The notes beneath the pieces were generated by a model. The model did no database searches. It worked only from the letters and a program-made list of their open reading frames with translations, and was not told where the DNA came from. This document shows positions 17,087 to 27,277 of a stretch of DNA of 64,000 nucleotides, in pieces. The stretch comes from Longimycelium tulufanense (GTDB lineage: Bacteria; Actinomycetota; Actinomycetes; Mycobacteriales; Pseudonocardiaceae): the NCBI RefSeq assembly GCF_014645795.1, contig NZ_BMMK01000002.1, positions 344,772 through 408,771 on the forward strand. Direction: 5' to 3'. A program made the position numbers and the translations under genes. Each line of letters starts with the position of its first letter. The first letter of the stretch is position 1.

Positions 17087-17962
17087 CTAACCCGGCAGGA
17101 ACGCCTTCAGTAGCAGCCAGGACACGACGGCCGAGGGCAGCAGCGAGTCCAGCCGGTCCATCAGGCCACCGTGCCCGGGCAGCAGGGTGCCCATGTCCTT
17201 GATGCCCAGATCGCGCTTGATCAACGACTCGATGAGGTCCCCCGCGGTCGAGGTGACCACGAGCGCGGCCCCGAACAACGCGCCCTGCCACCAGTAGCCG
17301 CCCAGCAGCAGGGTCAGGGTGAGGGCGCCACCGACCACCCCGGCCAGCATCGACCCGGCAAAGCCCTCCCAGGACTTCTTCGGGCTGATCGTCGGTGCCA
17401 TCGGGTGCCGGCCGAGGAACACCCCGGCCGCGTACCCCCCGGTGTCGGAGGCGACCACGCCGATCAGGAAGGCCAGTACCCGGCCGGCACCGTCCGCGGG
17501 GGCCACCAGCATCGCGGCGAACGACGCGAACAGTGGCACGTACGCCGCGGTGAGCACCGAGGCCGCGACGTCCCGCAGGTAGTGGGTGGGACCGCCGCGG
17601 ATGCGCCACAGCAGGCAGCCGAGCACCGTGAGCACGAACGCGGTGAGCGCGCCCTGCCGCTCGAAGGGCCAGGACAGCCAGACCATGGCCTGGCCGCCGA
17701 CCAACAGCACGGGCAGCGCGAGCTCGATCCCGGCGCCGCGCCGCAGCGCACCGGCGAGCTCCCAGGTGCCGATCGCGACGGCGATGGCGATGATCGCGAG
17801 GAACGACTCGCGCGCCACCAGGAGCGCCAGCAGGATGAGCGCGCCCAGGCCGACCCCGACCGCGATCGCGGCCGGCAGGTTCCGGCCAGCCCGCGAGGGC
17901 TTTCCCCCAGCGGGGCTTCCCGATGCGCCGGGCCCCTCGCCCCGTTGGCTGGCCGTCACCAC
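17087..17962 (-). CDS. cdsA: Phosphatidate cytidylyltransferase (CDP-diacylglycerol synthase)
   Basis: A 291-residue integral membrane enzyme that makes CDP-diacylglycerol from CTP and phosphatidic acid, the precursor of phosphatidylinositol, phosphatidylglycerol and cardiolipin. The CdsA signature is complete near the C-terminus ([13 protein letters not shown] ... [12 protein letters not shown]). About eight hydrophobic segments follow a 35-residue polar N-terminus. GTG start; the gene begins directly after the frr stop, so the two are co-transcribed. Order pyrH-frr-cdsA is conserved in actinobacteria. Confidence 0.96.
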   Translation of the reverse strand: MVTASQRGEGPGASGSPAGGKPSRAGRNLPAAIAVGVGLGALILLALLVARESFLAIIAIAVAIGTWELAGALRRGAGIELALPVLLVGGQAMVWLSWPFERQGALTAFVLTVLGCLLWRIRGGPTHYLRDVAASVLTAAYVPLFASFAAMLVAPADGAGRVLAFLIGVVASDTGGYAAGVFLGRHPMAPTISPKKSWEGFAGSMLAGVVGGALTLTLLLGGYWWQGALFGAALVVTSTAGDLIESLIKRDLGIKDMGTLLPGHGGLMDRLDSLLPSAVVSWLLLKAFLPG

Positions 17963-18520
17963 TCAGACCTCGAGGAGTTCGGTTTCCTTGTGCTTGACCA
18001 GCACGTCGACCTGGGCCACGTACTTGTCGGTGAGGTGTTGCAGCTCCTTCTCGGCGCGCGCCACGTCGTCCTCACCGGCCTCGCCGTCCTTGGCGATGCG
18101 GTCCAGCTCGTCCTTGGCCTTGCGGCGGATGTTGCGGATGGAGACCTTGGCCTCCTCGCCCTTGTGCTTGGCGATCTTGACCATCTCGCGGCGGCGCTCC
18201 TCGGACAGCTGCGGGATCACCACGCGGATGATCGTGCCGTCGTTGGTGGGGTTCACCCCCAGGTCGGAGTCGCGGATGGCCTTCTCGATGCTGCGCAGCT
18301 GGCTGGCGTCGTAGGGCTTGATGACCGCCATCCGCGCTTCCGGCACGGAGATGCTGGCCAGCTGGTTGATGGGGGTGGGTGAGCCGTAGTAGTCGACCGC
18401 GATGCCGTGGAACATCGCCGGGTTGGCCCGGCCGGTGCGCACCGTGGCCAGCTCGTCCTTGGCCACCGATACCGCCTTCTCCATCTTCTCCTCGGCGTCG
18501 AGGAGGGTTTCGTCGATCAC
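17963..18520 (-). CDS. frr: Ribosome recycling factor
   Basis: A 185-residue protein of standard length. It splits post-termination ribosomes together with EF-G. Family hallmarks include the N-terminal helix, the [20 protein letters not shown] block, [14 protein letters not shown] and [24 protein letters not shown] start with AGGAGC four bases upstream. It lies between pyrH and cdsA as in most actinobacteria. Confidence 0.98.
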   Translation of the reverse strand: MIDETLLDAEEKMEKAVSVAKDELATVRTGRANPAMFHGIAVDYYGSPTPINQLASISVPEARMAVIKPYDASQLRSIEKAIRDSDLGVNPTNDGTIIRVVIPQLSEERRREMVKIAKHKGEEAKVSIRNIRRKAKDELDRIAKDGEAGEDDVARAEKELQHLTDKYVAQVDVLVKHKETELLEV

Positions 18521-18586
18521 GGCTGCTCCTTCGTGTGCTCAGTGCTGCCGGTGTGGGGGGTGTCACCCGTCACGATCCCAGCATGG

Positions 18587-19339
18587 TCAGGCCGAGGCCT
18601 CCCCGGCGGGGGTGCTGACCAGCGTGCCGATCTTCTCACCACGCACCGCGCGACGAATGTTGCCCTCGACCAGGAGGTTGAACACGATGATGGGCATGTT
18701 GTTGTCCATGCACAGGCTGAAGGCAGTGGCGTCGGCGACCTTGAGCCCGCGCTCCAACGCCTCCCGGTGGGTGATCTGCTCGAACTTCACCGCCTCCGGG
18801 TCGGTCTTCGGGTCGGCGGTGTAGACGCCGTCCACCCCCTTGGCCATCAGCACGACCTCGCAGCCGATCTCCAGGGCCCGCTGGGCGGCCGTGGTGTCGG
18901 TGGAGAAGTAGGGCATGCCGGCGCCGGCGCCGAAGATGACCACGCGCCCCTTCTCCAGGTGCCGCATCGCGCGCCGCGGGATGTAGGGCTCGGCGACCTG
19001 GCCCATGGTGATCGAGGTCTGCACCCGGGTGTCGATGCCCTGCTCCCGCTCCAGGAAGTCCTGCAGCGCCAGGCAGTTCATCACCGTGCCGAGCATGCCC
19101 ATGTAGTCGCCGCGGGCCCGGTCCATGCCGCGCTGCTGGAGCTCGGCGCCGCGGAAGAAGTTGCCGCCGCCGATCACCACGGCGATCTGGGCGCCCTCGC
19201 GCACGACCTCGGCGATCTGCCGGGCGACCGTCTGCACGACGTCGGGGTCGACACCGACGCCACCGCCGCCGAACATCTCCCCGCCGAGCTTCAGCAGGAC
19301 CCGCTTGAAGCCGGGCCGCCGGCCGCTGTCCTCGGTCAC
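18587..19339 (-). CDS. pyrH: UMP kinase
   Basis: A 250-residue amino-acid-kinase-fold enzyme that phosphorylates UMP to UDP with ATP, essential for pyrimidine nucleotides and feedback inhibited by UTP in this family. Visible motifs: [55 protein letters not shown] and [15 protein letters not shown] start with GGAGGAG upstream. Followed 66 bases later by frr. Confidence 0.98.
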   Translation of the reverse strand: MTEDSGRRPGFKRVLLKLGGEMFGGGGVGVDPDVVQTVARQIAEVVREGAQIAVVIGGGNFFRGAELQQRGMDRARGDYMGMLGTVMNCLALQDFLEREQGIDTRVQTSITMGQVAEPYIPRRAMRHLEKGRVVIFGAGAGMPYFSTDTTAAQRALEIGCEVVLMAKGVDGVYTADPKTDPEAVKFEQITHREALERGLKVADATAFSLCMDNNMPIIVFNLLVEGNIRRAVRGEKIGTLVSTPAGEASA

Positions 19340-19391
19340 CCGTTTCTCCTCCTTACGCTGGTGCCGCGCGATCGGGACGTGGATACGCGAA

Positions 19392-19434
19392 GGCGGGGCC
19401 GCCAGCGCGTCAGTTGCCGCACGGCGGCCCCGCC
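19392..19434 (-). terminator. GC-rich terminator hairpin after tsf
   Basis: Perfect 12-base inverted repeat GGCGGGGCCGCC / GGCGGCCCCGCC with a 19-base loop, 10 bases after the tsf stop on the minus strand. It lacks a clear T tract, as is usual for high-GC actinobacteria. It probably separates rpsB-tsf from pyrH-frr-cdsA transcription, at least partly. Confidence 0.75.
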
Positions 19435-19443
19435 CCGGGTGCG

Positions 19444-20259
19444 TCAGGCCTGGCCGACCTCGAAGCGGGCGAACCGGGTCACGGTCACGCCCGCGGAGTC
19501 CAGCACGGCCTTCACGGTCTTCTTGGAGTCCTGCACAGACGCCTGGTCGAGCAGGACGACGTCCTTGTAGAAGCCGTTGAGGCGGCCCTCGACGATCTTG
19601 GGCAGGGCCTGCTCGGGCTTGCCCTCCTCGCGCGCGGTCTCCTCGGCGATGCGGCGCTCGTTGGCGACCACGTCGGCCGGGACCTCGTCCCGGGTGACGT
19701 AGCGTGGCTTCATCGCGGCGATCTGCATGCCGGCGGCGCGGGCGGCCTCGGCGTCGTCGCCGGTGTACTCGACCAGCACGCCGACGGCGGGGGGCAGGTC
19801 GGCGGCGCGGCGGTGCAGGTAGGTGGCCACGGTGCCGTCGAAGCCGACGACCTTGGCCAGCTCCAGCTTCTCACCAATCTTGGCCGACAGCTCCTGCACG
19901 GCGGCCTCGACGGTCTTGCCGTCCAGCTCGGCGTTCTTCAACGTCTCCAGGTCGGCCGGCCGGTTGGCCTTGGCCACCTCGACGATGCGCGCGGCCAGCG
20001 CCTGGAAGTCGTCGTTCTTGGCCACGAAGTCGGTCTCGCAGCGCAGCTCGACCATGACGCCGCCGTCGGCGGCCACCAGGCCGTTCGCGGTGGTGCGCTC
20101 GGCCCGCTTGCCGACGTCCTTGGCGCCCTTGATGCGCAGGATCTCGACGGCCTTGTCGCAGTCGCCCTGAGCCTCCTCCAGCGCCTTCTTGCAGTCCATC
20201 ATGCCGGCGCCGGTCTTCTCACGGAGCCGCTTCACGTCGGCCGCGGTGTAGTTCGCCAT
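19444..20259 (-). CDS. tsf: Translation elongation factor Ts
   Basis: A 271-residue nucleotide-exchange factor for EF-Tu. The start at [20 protein letters not shown] is set by the conserved EF-Ts N-terminus; the open frame runs further upstream into hairpin sequence. The signature [11 protein letters not shown] and the core block [10 protein letters not shown] ([17 protein letters not shown]) are present. It is downstream of rpsB, separated by a strong hairpin that probably attenuates. Confidence 0.98.
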   Translation of the reverse strand: MANYTAADVKRLREKTGAGMMDCKKALEEAQGDCDKAVEILRIKGAKDVGKRAERTTANGLVAADGGVMVELRCETDFVAKNDDFQALAARIVEVAKANRPADLETLKNAELDGKTVEAAVQELSAKIGEKLELAKVVGFDGTVATYLHRRAADLPPAVGVLVEYTGDDAEAARAAGMQIAAMKPRYVTRDEVPADVVANERRIAEETAREEGKPEQALPKIVEGRLNGFYKDVVLLDQASVQDSKKTVKAVLDSAGVTVTRFARFEVGQA

Positions 20260-20311
20260 CGTGCGTTGTCCGTCCTTCTTCGGTACGCGGCGGTGGTGGG
20301 GTGGATGTGCG

Positions 20312-20357
20312 CCCGCTCCGCCCGTGCCGCCACCGGTGGCGGCACGGGCGGAGCGGG
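20312..20357 (-). terminator. 23-base perfect hairpin between rpsB and tsf
   Basis: CCCGCTCCGCCCGTGCCGCC-ACC is followed immediately by its exact reverse complement, giving a 46-base palindrome two bases after the rpsB stop. It has no T tract. Its position suggests a transcription attenuator or an mRNA-stabilising element that sets the S2 to EF-Ts ratio. Confidence 0.8.
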
Positions 20358-20359
20358 GA

Positions 20360-21190
20360 TCAGGACTGGGCCGGGGACTCCGAGCCCTGGCCGCCCTCGG
20401 CGGTGGCGCCGGCCAGCAGCTCCTGCTCCCACTCGGCCAGCGGCTCCTCGGCCGCCACACCCGGCTCGGGCTTCTCCTCGCCCTCCGGGGCGGCGGTGCG
20501 GCCGGCACGCGACATCAGGCCGTCCGCGGCGGCGTCGGCGACCACGCGGGTCAGCAGCGCGGCGGAGCGGATCGCGTCGTCGTTGCCCGGGATCGGGTAG
20601 TCGACCTCGTCCGGGTCGCAGTTGGTGTCGAGGATCGCCACGACCGGGATGCCCAGCTTGCGGGCCTCACCGACGGCGATGTGCTCCTTCTTGGTGTCCA
20701 CGACCCAGACGGCGCTGGGCACCTTCTGCATGTCGCGGATGCCGCCCAGCGTCTTCTCGAGCTTGTCCTTCTCGCGGGTCAGCATCAGGATCTCCTTCTT
20801 GGTGCGACCCTGGAACCCGCCGGTCTGCTCCATCGACTCCAGCTCCTTGAGGCGCTGGAGCCGCTTGTGGACGGTCTGGAAGTTGGTGAGCATGCCGCCC
20901 AGCCAGCGCTGGTTGACGAACGGCATGCCGACCCGCAGCGCCTGCTCGGCGATGGCCTCCTGGGCCTGCTTCTTGGTGCCGACAAACAGAACCGAGCCGC
21001 CGTGGGCCACGGTCTCCTTGACGAACTCGTAGGCCCGGTCGATGTAGGACAGCGTCTGCTGCAGGTCGATGATGTAGATGCCGTTGCGCTCGGTCAGGAT
21101 GTAGCGCTTCATCTTCGGGTTCCAGCGCCGGGTCTGGTGCCCGAAGTGCACACCGCTGTCGAGCAGCTGCTTCATGGTGACGACGGCCAT
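20360..21190 (-). CDS. rpsB: 30S ribosomal protein S2
   Basis: A 276-residue protein with the S2 core ([73 protein letters not shown]). The C-terminal about 50 residues are an acidic, low-complexity extension common in actinobacterial S2. Starts the rpsB-tsf operon, and its promoter should lie in the region to the right. Confidence 0.98.
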   Translation of the reverse strand: MAVVTMKQLLDSGVHFGHQTRRWNPKMKRYILTERNGIYIIDLQQTLSYIDRAYEFVKETVAHGGSVLFVGTKKQAQEAIAEQALRVGMPFVNQRWLGGMLTNFQTVHKRLQRLKELESMEQTGGFQGRTKKEILMLTREKDKLEKTLGGIRDMQKVPSAVWVVDTKKEHIAVGEARKLGIPVVAILDTNCDPDEVDYPIPGNDDAIRSAALLTRVVADAAADGLMSRAGRTAAPEGEEKPEPGVAAEEPLAEWEQELLAGATAEGGQGSESPAQS

Positions 21191-22325
21191 GGCCGGTTTC
21201 GCACCTCAAGTCGCTCGGGCGTGCTGGCTCGGCCAGCACGCGGGTCGGTTGCCGCGACGGGCCGGTTGGCCCGTCGCCCTGGTGCCGCGCCGCCGCCCGG
21301 ACCCGCCGTCGCCCCTCGGGGCCTTCCGCCGGGACCGCCGGGCGCCGTGCCCCGACCAGATGCGGGGCGCGCGCCGACACGCGAAGTCGGCCCGTGGGCA
21401 CACGGGCCGCCGGAGTAAGTGTAGTGGGTTGAGCCAGTGCGCCTCACACCGAGGCCCCTCCCCTGCCCAGCGCTGATTACGCAGCGAAATCACCCACCCA
21501 CAACGCGGAGTTTCCACAGTTCACGGGGACCCGCACTGCCTCGGCCACACCACCGCAACCCCTGGACCGGCCCGCTGGCCCCCGACCACAACCCCCATCG
21601 GCTGGTGCGCCAGCGGGCGCGGCCGCTTCTTGCCACCCCCGGGCCGCCCGTGCCCGGGCCGCCCGTGGAGCCACGCCCGGCCCGTCCGCGGATGCACCCC
21701 CACCACCAGGCACGCCTCCGCGCTTACTCACACCCTGCCCCACTGCGCAGAGGACGCCGCCCGCTCCCCCGACAACCCCCGCCTGCCCTGCCGGCGACCG
21801 AGCCACACGAATCTCGAACATCGCGTTCCATCAACACCCGGGTGTTGCGACGTTCCCCAGAACCGAAGTCGCACGCCGGCCAACGTCGTCCCTCCTCCGA
21901 CCGGTGCGGCGCCCGCCCGGGATCGCAGTTCCCTGCCCGCCGTCGCCTTGGCCGAGGCTCTCCCCGCCGGCCCATACCCGCCACACCCACCCGCCCACAA
22001 CCTCGGCCCACCCTACGAACCCAAGCCCACTGGCCTATCCCGACGTCCAGCCCGCGATCTCCACCCCACCGACTCGGCGCACGCTGCGCGAACCCCCGCC
22101 CGCTCTTCCTAACCCCCAGCACATTGGCCAGCCTCGCACCTGCCGCCAACCGGCGCGGGCCCAACCCACGACCTGGGGCCGTGTTTGCCCACCCCACGCT
22201 GCGCGAACCTCTACTGCCTTCCGTTCAACACCCCCAGCAGACGCAGTTATCCACAGGCCCTCAAACCATCCACAACCCGCGATCACCCGCTCGCAATTCA
22301 TGGCCGCGCGGTGGAACGTGGGCAC
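21191..22325. other. Gene-free, strongly C-skewed region between rpsB and the M23 gene
   Basis: About 1.1 kb between divergent genes. From about 21,480 the plus strand is very C-rich and G-poor. Long overlapping frames here encode only Pro/Arg/His-rich (plus) or Gly/Arg-rich (minus) sequence with no family likeness, so no gene is called. It should contain the rpsB leader and promoter. The motif CACGCTGCGCGAAC occurs twice (near 22,078 and 22,195), and a perfect DnaA-box 9-mer TTATCCACA is at 22,247-22,255. Confidence 0.5.
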
Positions 22326-22895
22326 ATGCCTGCCATTCCGCTTCTCCTCCTGAGCGCCCTCGCCGGACCCGTCGCCATCCCACCCACGCCGCCCGCGATC
22401 GACTTCCCCCGCGGCGGCGTACTCCCGAGCGTGCAGCGCACGGGAACCGAACCCGGGCAGCACATACCTGCTGCGCGGGGCACCTTCGGTTGGCCGCTCA
22501 ACGGACCGCCCCCCGTCACGCGGCACTTCCACCCGCCCCCGCATCCCTACGGGCCGGGGCACCGTGGAGTGGATCTTGCCGGCGTAACCGGTCAGACCGT
22601 GCTGGCCGCCGGGGACGGTGTCGTCGTGGTCGCCGAGAAGATCGTCGACCGAGGCGTCATTTCCATCGCCCACCCCAATGGCCTACGCACCACCTACGAA
22701 CCGGTCACTCCGCTGGTCACTCACGGGCAGTGGGTCCAACGGGGCGACGTGATCGGCTCCCTCGACGCCGGCCATGCCGGCTGCCCAGCCGAGGCATGCC
22801 TGCATTGGGGAGTGCGACGCGGTCGCGACTACGTAGACCCGCTACGGCTGGTGACCTCACACCCGGTACGGCTCCTGCCATGGCGAGGGAGCTGA
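22326..22895 (+). CDS. Exported M23-family (LytM-like) protein, possibly degenerate
   Basis: A 189-residue protein starting at MPAIPLLLLSALAG, which reads as a short signal peptide. The M23 domain has the first metal motif GHRGVDLAG (H-x3-D), VLAAGDGVVVVAE and GQWVQRGDVIGSLDAG. The second motif, normally H-x-H, reads C-L-H (ACLHWGVRRGRDYVDPL), so the first His, thought to be catalytic, is replaced by Cys. It may bind or remodel peptidoglycan weakly or act as an amidase activator. It is divergent from rpsB and convergent with whiG, a conserved neighbourhood in actinobacteria. Confidence 0.82.
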   Translation: MPAIPLLLLSALAGPVAIPPTPPAIDFPRGGVLPSVQRTGTEPGQHIPAARGTFGWPLNGPPPVTRHFHPPPHPYGPGHRGVDLAGVTGQTVLAAGDGVVVVAEKIVDRGVISIAHPNGLRTTYEPVTPLVTHGQWVQRGDVIGSLDAGHAGCPAEACLHWGVRRGRDYVDPLRLVTSHPVRLLPWRGS

Positions 22896-23624
22896 CGACC
22901 AGTTGCCCCAACGGTGCACGAGGTACCCCATTCCCCCTGATCGGAGGTGATCAGCACCTACGAAGCATCGACACCTGTGCCACGGCTCGGCGGCTGACGC
23001 AAGCAGCCCGTTCGCCGAGGAGGCCCGGCAGCCACACCACACCACGAAGAACCACGAAAGCGACGCGCCCAAGCCGAAAGCACCGAACGCGCTTCCCGTT
23101 ACCAGTCCACTACCGCTTGTCAGTCGTTACCGCTCGCTAGTCCGGGAAGCCACGCCTCAGACAGCGGCATCGGCGTCAACCCGCCTCCGCCGTGAGTCCG
23201 AACGCGCCACGCAACCAGCCCGTTGCCGCTTCTCGCTTGCGTCTCTCATCGTGGGACACGCCAGTGCCCCACCAGCTCGTTTGGCTACCTCGCTCCCCGG
23301 CATCACACGAACCTCGCGGGGCCTTGCCGAGGAAACGAACACGGTCCCGGTTCGATCCAGAGTGCTCGTCCACCGGCCGGCGCCTCGGACACCGGTTGCT
23401 GACGCCGGCGACGCAAGGGCGGCAGAGACGGCCGGTGTCTGGCACAACCCATCCGGCACTGATGACGTTGGCGCTCCTGCCGAGACGCGCTCCGCCTGCT
23501 TCGCTACCACCAAGCCTGAAGCGAGCTCTCGGTGCGAACGCCTTCCCGTCAAGAACCAGCCAGAGCCACCAGAGGCCCGCCAAACGAGATCGAGCGGCCA
23601 GGTCACAGCAGCGCTGTAGTCCGG
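22896..23624. other. Intergenic, about 0.7 kb, no gene supported
   Basis: Between the convergent M23 and whiG genes. Several short frames exist on both strands, but they lack ribosome binding sites, plausible composition and family motifs. No RNA gene or strong terminator was recognised. Confidence 0.45.
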
Positions 23625-24722
23625 TCAGGCGTCGTTCTGCTCGGCGAGCTTTGCTCGCAGTCGCAGCACCGCACGGGTGTGCAGTTGGCACACCCGGGAC
23701 TCCGTCACGCCCAGCACGCGACCGATTTCGGCGAGGGTGAGGTTCTCGAAGTAGTACAGGGTCACCACGATCCGGTCCCGCTCGCTGAGTTGGGCGATGG
23801 CATCGGCGAGCTGGCGCCGGCTGTCCTGGTCCACCAGCGCGGCGACCGGGTCCTCGGCCCGGTCGTCCGGCAGGGTCTCGGCCAGCGAGGCGCTGCCGCG
23901 TCCCGCCGCGATGAGCTCGTCCAACGCGACCACGCTGGTCAGCTGCAGCTGCGCGTACAGCTCGCGCAGCTCGGCGACGGAGATGCCCAGCTCCGCGGCC
24001 AGCTCGGCGTCGGTTGCGGTGCGCTGCAGGCGGGCCTCCAGCCGCTCCAGCGCACGTTCCACGTCCCGGGCGCGACTGCGGACGGAACGCGGCACCCAGT
24101 CCTGCGCGCGAAGGTCGTCCAGGATCGCGCCCCGGATCCGCTGCATCGCGTAGGTCTCGAACTTCAACCCGCGCTCGGGCTCGAACTTCTCGATCGCGTC
24201 GACCAGACCGAAAATCCCGGACTGCACCAAATCCGCAACGTCGACGTGCGAGGGCAGGCCGGTGCCGACCCGGCCGGCCACGTACTTGACCAAGGGCGCG
24301 TAGTGCAGCACCAGCCGATCCCGCAAGGCATGCTCCCCGCTGCGCCCATATGCCCGCCACAACGCGACGATCCCGGCTTCCACCTCGTGGGGGCTGCGTT
24401 GGTCCCCCGATCCGGCCCGCTCCCCGGACGCCGGTGGCGCGGCCGCTGCCGACCGTACCGGCTCGGAATCATCCTGGGCCGCACCGCTGGGCGCGGGCTC
24501 GGCCCGCACCTCGTCGGGCTGCGGCTCCGTGCCTTCCGCCGGGGGGCGATCACCGCCCGTGTGCGCGGCAGCTCTGGCCCGGTCTGGAGCGGCGTGCACG
24601 GACCCGGCCGTGCCGGCGCCGTCGTCCCGCACGGGCCGCCGCTGCGACGTGCGCCCGGTGGGCGGCGCTGCCGTGCGGGAACCTCCCCCGGCATCATCAG
24701 GTACGGGGGTGGGTTCGGTCAT
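23625..24722 (-). CDS. whiG: WhiG/FliA-type RNA polymerase sigma factor with N-terminal extension
   Basis: A 365-residue protein. Residues about 115-365 are a complete sigma-28-type factor: region 2 ([56 protein letters not shown]), region 3, and region 4 ([37 protein letters not shown]). In Streptomyces WhiG commits aerial hyphae to sporulation; elsewhere the family drives flagellar genes, and neither target set is in view. The first about 110 residues are an Ala/Pro/Glu-rich, probably disordered extension not typical of the family. The start overlaps the end of xerC by 26 bases. Confidence 0.9.
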   Translation of the reverse strand: MTEPTPVPDDAGGGSRTAAPPTGRTSQRRPVRDDGAGTAGSVHAAPDRARAAAHTGGDRPPAEGTEPQPDEVRAEPAPSGAAQDDSEPVRSAAAAPPASGERAGSGDQRSPHEVEAGIVALWRAYGRSGEHALRDRLVLHYAPLVKYVAGRVGTGLPSHVDVADLVQSGIFGLVDAIEKFEPERGLKFETYAMQRIRGAILDDLRAQDWVPRSVRSRARDVERALERLEARLQRTATDAELAAELGISVAELRELYAQLQLTSVVALDELIAAGRGSASLAETLPDDRAEDPVAALVDQDSRRQLADAIAQLSERDRIVVTLYYFENLTLAEIGRVLGVTESRVCQLHTRAVLRLRAKLAEQNDA

Positions 24723-25905
24723 GAATCGCCTTCAACCGTTCGACGGTGACGTGGGTGTAGAGCTGGGTCGATGCGAGCGTAGCGTGACCAAGTAGCTCCT
24801 GAACGCTGCGGAGGTCGGCTCCCCCTTCCAGCAGGTGCGTGGCCGCCGAGTGCCGTAGTCCGTGCGGCCCCGTCCGGACGCTTTCGGGTACCGCCGAGAC
24901 GGCGTCGTACACCACCCGCCGCGCGGTCCGCGGGCCCAGCCGACCACCCCGGGCGCCGAGGAACAACGCGGCCGGCGAACCGGTCCTGACCAGGGCGGAG
25001 CGGCCTCGGGACAGCCACGCGCGCACCGCCCGCGCGGCCGGTTCACCGAACGGCACGACCCGCTCGCGTCCGCCTTTGCCCAACACCCGCACCACCCGGC
25101 GCCCAAGATCGACGTCATCGACGTCCAGGCCGCAAAGCTCGGACACCCGCACCCCGGACGCGTAGAGCAACTCCACCACCGCATGGTCACGGAGTGCAAC
25201 CGGCTCGTCCTCCACAGCGCCGCGCTCCGAGGCCGCCATCACCGCCGCGGCCTGCTCCTGCTTCAGCACCGCCGGCAGCCTTCGCTGGGGCCGCGGAGCG
25301 GCCAGCCGCGCCCCCGGGTCCGTTGGCAGCCACCCGCTCCGCGCGGCCCACGCGGTGAACGCTCGTGCCGCCGCCGCCCGCCGGGCCAGGCTCGTCCGGC
25401 TGGCTCCCTCCTCGCGCAGGTCGGCCAGCCAAGCCCGCAGTGCCGCGAGATCCAGCCTTTCCAGCCCCGGCCCAGCCGGCTGGCCGAGGCCGCCGGGAGT
25501 GCCGGGGGACTTCTTATCGGGCTCGCTGTCCTCCCGGGCAGGCTTGCCGCGACCACGCTCCTCGCGCACAGCGGGCTCGGATACTCCGCCCGTGTCGTCC
25601 CGGTACTCGCTTGCCTCCAATCCGCTGCCTGCGCCCTTCCCGGTCGTGCTCCTCTCGGGCGCGCTCTCGGCACCCTGTTCGGGCCCGCTCGCCTCGGGCC
25701 CGGCGCCAGCCACTTGCGCAGGACCGCTCAAGTGGTCGAGCAGAGACACCACATCGCCGACGTAGGCCCGCACCGTGTGCGCGGAAAGTCCTCGCTCAAA
25801 CCGCAGGTGCCGCTCGAACGCGTCAACCACCCCGGCAAGCTCCGCGGGCAGCCGCTCCCGCGCCCGCCGCAGATCCCTCCGACCTTGACCACGACGCCCA
25901 GCCAT
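24697..25905 (-). CDS. xerC: Tyrosine recombinase XerC with a low-complexity insertion
   Basis: A 402-residue protein, about 90 longer than usual XerC (about 300). It resolves chromosome dimers at dif. The catalytic domain is complete: Arg in [31 protein letters not shown] (His-x-x-Arg), [15 protein letters not shown] with the final His and nucleophilic Tyr. The N-terminal SAM-like core-binding domain starts normally ([20 protein letters not shown]) but is split by about 90 Gly/Glu/Ser/Pro-rich residues (about 60-150) before [20 protein letters not shown]. The insertion falls in a loop and keeps the frame. Confidence 0.9.
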   Translation of the reverse strand: MAGRRGQGRRDLRRARERLPAELAGVVDAFERHLRFERGLSAHTVRAYVGDVVSLLDHLSGPAQVAGAGPEASGPEQGAESAPERSTTGKGAGSGLEASEYRDDTGGVSEPAVREERGRGKPAREDSEPDKKSPGTPGGLGQPAGPGLERLDLAALRAWLADLREEGASRTSLARRAAAARAFTAWAARSGWLPTDPGARLAAPRPQRRLPAVLKQEQAAAVMAASERGAVEDEPVALRDHAVVELLYASGVRVSELCGLDVDDVDLGRRVVRVLGKGGRERVVPFGEPAARAVRAWLSRGRSALVRTGSPAALFLGARGGRLGPRTARRVVYDAVSAVPESVRTGPHGLRHSAATHLLEGGADLRSVQELLGHATLASTQLYTHVTVERLKAIHDRTHPRT

Positions 25906-26275
25906 GCCGCAAGACGCTGCGCCCGACCGACGCCCTGGTCAAGCATCGCCACTCCGACCAGCCCACATCGGAACCCAGATCGCCATTCCGCGCCGTCTCC
26001 CGGGCCCGTGCCGGTGAGAGTTCCTCCGGGGCCGGTTGTGGTGTCCCGGCCGGCGTTCAGCGGGCTGGCTGAACCCGGCTGGTTCTCACTCGGGACGGGC
26101 TCTCCACTCTCCCCAGGGTCTCGGCGATCTCAGGTCGGGTGGCCGAACAATGGTCGGCTGTGGACCCGAGTGGCACGGGGGTGCTGGCGGCGTTGACCTG
26201 GGTCCCCCACCGAAGCAGAGCGCACTGACGGCCAGCCTGTGGAAGCCTGCCGGTGGATCGCCCTTCGATGAGCGG
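25906..26275. other. Intergenic, about 370 bases, nothing recognised
   Basis: Between the EamA-type gene and xerC, both leftward. It should carry the xerC-whiG promoter. No clear promoter pair, hairpin or RNA was identified. It marks one edge of the accessory insertion between xerC and dprA. Confidence 0.45.
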
Positions 26276-27193
26276 TCAACGGATCTGCCCAGTCGCTTGG
26301 CTTGCTGGCTGCGGTTGGTTGGCGAGTACGACTCCGACGAGCACGACGCCGGCCCCGAGATAGATGTGCCAGCCCAACGCCTCGCCCGCAAGTACGCCCA
26401 TGGTGACCGCCACCAGCGGAAGCAGGTAGATCACGGTTGAGGCAGCGGTCGGGCCCTCGTCGGCGATCAGGCGGTACTTGAGGAGGTTGGCGGCGCCCGT
26501 CACGAGGACACCGAGAACCAGCAGTGCGACAACCCCAGTCCAGCCGGGAGTCAGCGCAATCGGTCCGACGAACGGAAGCGCAGTGGTGACGACGGCGGAG
26601 GCCGCGACCAGCTGGCCAGCGGAGGCTGCCAACAGCGGACATTGATTACCACTGGCCCCAGTGAGAAAACGTCCGATATAGATATACGACACGCCGTAAC
26701 TTGCCGCTGCTACCAAGCACGCCGCGCTGGCGGTCCAGGATACGTGGGACGTCGCGGACCGCCAGGGGGCGAGAAGTACCGCAACACCCAACAGTCCCAG
26801 CAGCAGCCCAACTATTCGGTGCCGCTGGGCCCGTTCACCGAGCGCGATCGCCATCACGTACGTGAAAAGCGGCGTCGTCGAGTTCAGGACGCCAGCGAGC
26901 GCGGACGGCACTCGCTGCCCCGCCCAGGCGAGGAGAAAGTAGGGAACCATGTTGGCGAAGATCGCGGCGATTGTGAGGTAGCCCCAGAGCCTTGGCGATC
27001 TGGGCAGTGGCTGGCGTCGGAGGGAGGTGACGGCGACCAGGAACCCGGCTCCGAGCACCAGCCTGCCCAACAGAACCCCGAAGGGACTCGTTGCGCCCAA
27101 CGAGAGCTTGATCAGCAGGTAGCTCGATCCCCATAATCCGGTGAGGAGAAGTAGCCGGAGAACACTTGTCGGCTGCATGTGGGTTTCCTTCAC
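26276..27193 (-). CDS. EamA/DMT-family transporter
   Basis: A 305-residue membrane protein with about ten hydrophobic segments arranged as two EamA repeats (LLLTGLWGSSYLLIKLSLGA in the first; SWTASAACLVAAASYGVSYI in the second). The family exports metabolites, amino acids or drugs by facilitated or proton-coupled transport. ATG at MKETHMQPTS; the second ATG five codons in is equally possible. It lies 84 bases downstream of a decarboxylase-type amidohydrolase on the same strand, so it may export or import that enzyme's substrate or product. That link is inferred. Confidence 0.85.
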   Translation of the reverse strand: MKETHMQPTSVLRLLLLTGLWGSSYLLIKLSLGATSPFGVLLGRLVLGAGFLVAVTSLRRQPLPRSPRLWGYLTIAAIFANMVPYFLLAWAGQRVPSALAGVLNSTTPLFTYVMAIALGERAQRHRIVGLLLGLLGVAVLLAPWRSATSHVSWTASAACLVAAASYGVSYIYIGRFLTGASGNQCPLLAASAGQLVAASAVVTTALPFVGPIALTPGWTGVVALLVLGVLVTGAANLLKYRLIADEGPTAASTVIYLLPLVAVTMGVLAGEALGWHIYLGAGVVLVGVVLANQPQPASQATGQIR

Positions 27194-27277
27194 TCGAGCA
27201 CGTCACGCACCACGCCGCTGAACAAGCCGTGTTCGAGCCGAGGGGCCGTTGCTGGGCGAACAGTCGTGGCGCGTTCG

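Noticed and set aside
22247..22255. DnaA box as part of a replication origin
   Set aside because: A single box without dnaA, dnaN or an AT-rich unwinding region; not an origin.
21437..23140. 567-codon plus-strand open frame
   Set aside because: Pro/Arg/His-rich throughout, no ribosome binding site, no family likeness, and it overlaps the M23 gene in another frame. It comes from the C-rich composition.
23157..23606. 149-codon minus-strand frame just after whiG
   Set aside because: No ribosome binding site, no motif, and atypical composition; kept as intergenic.
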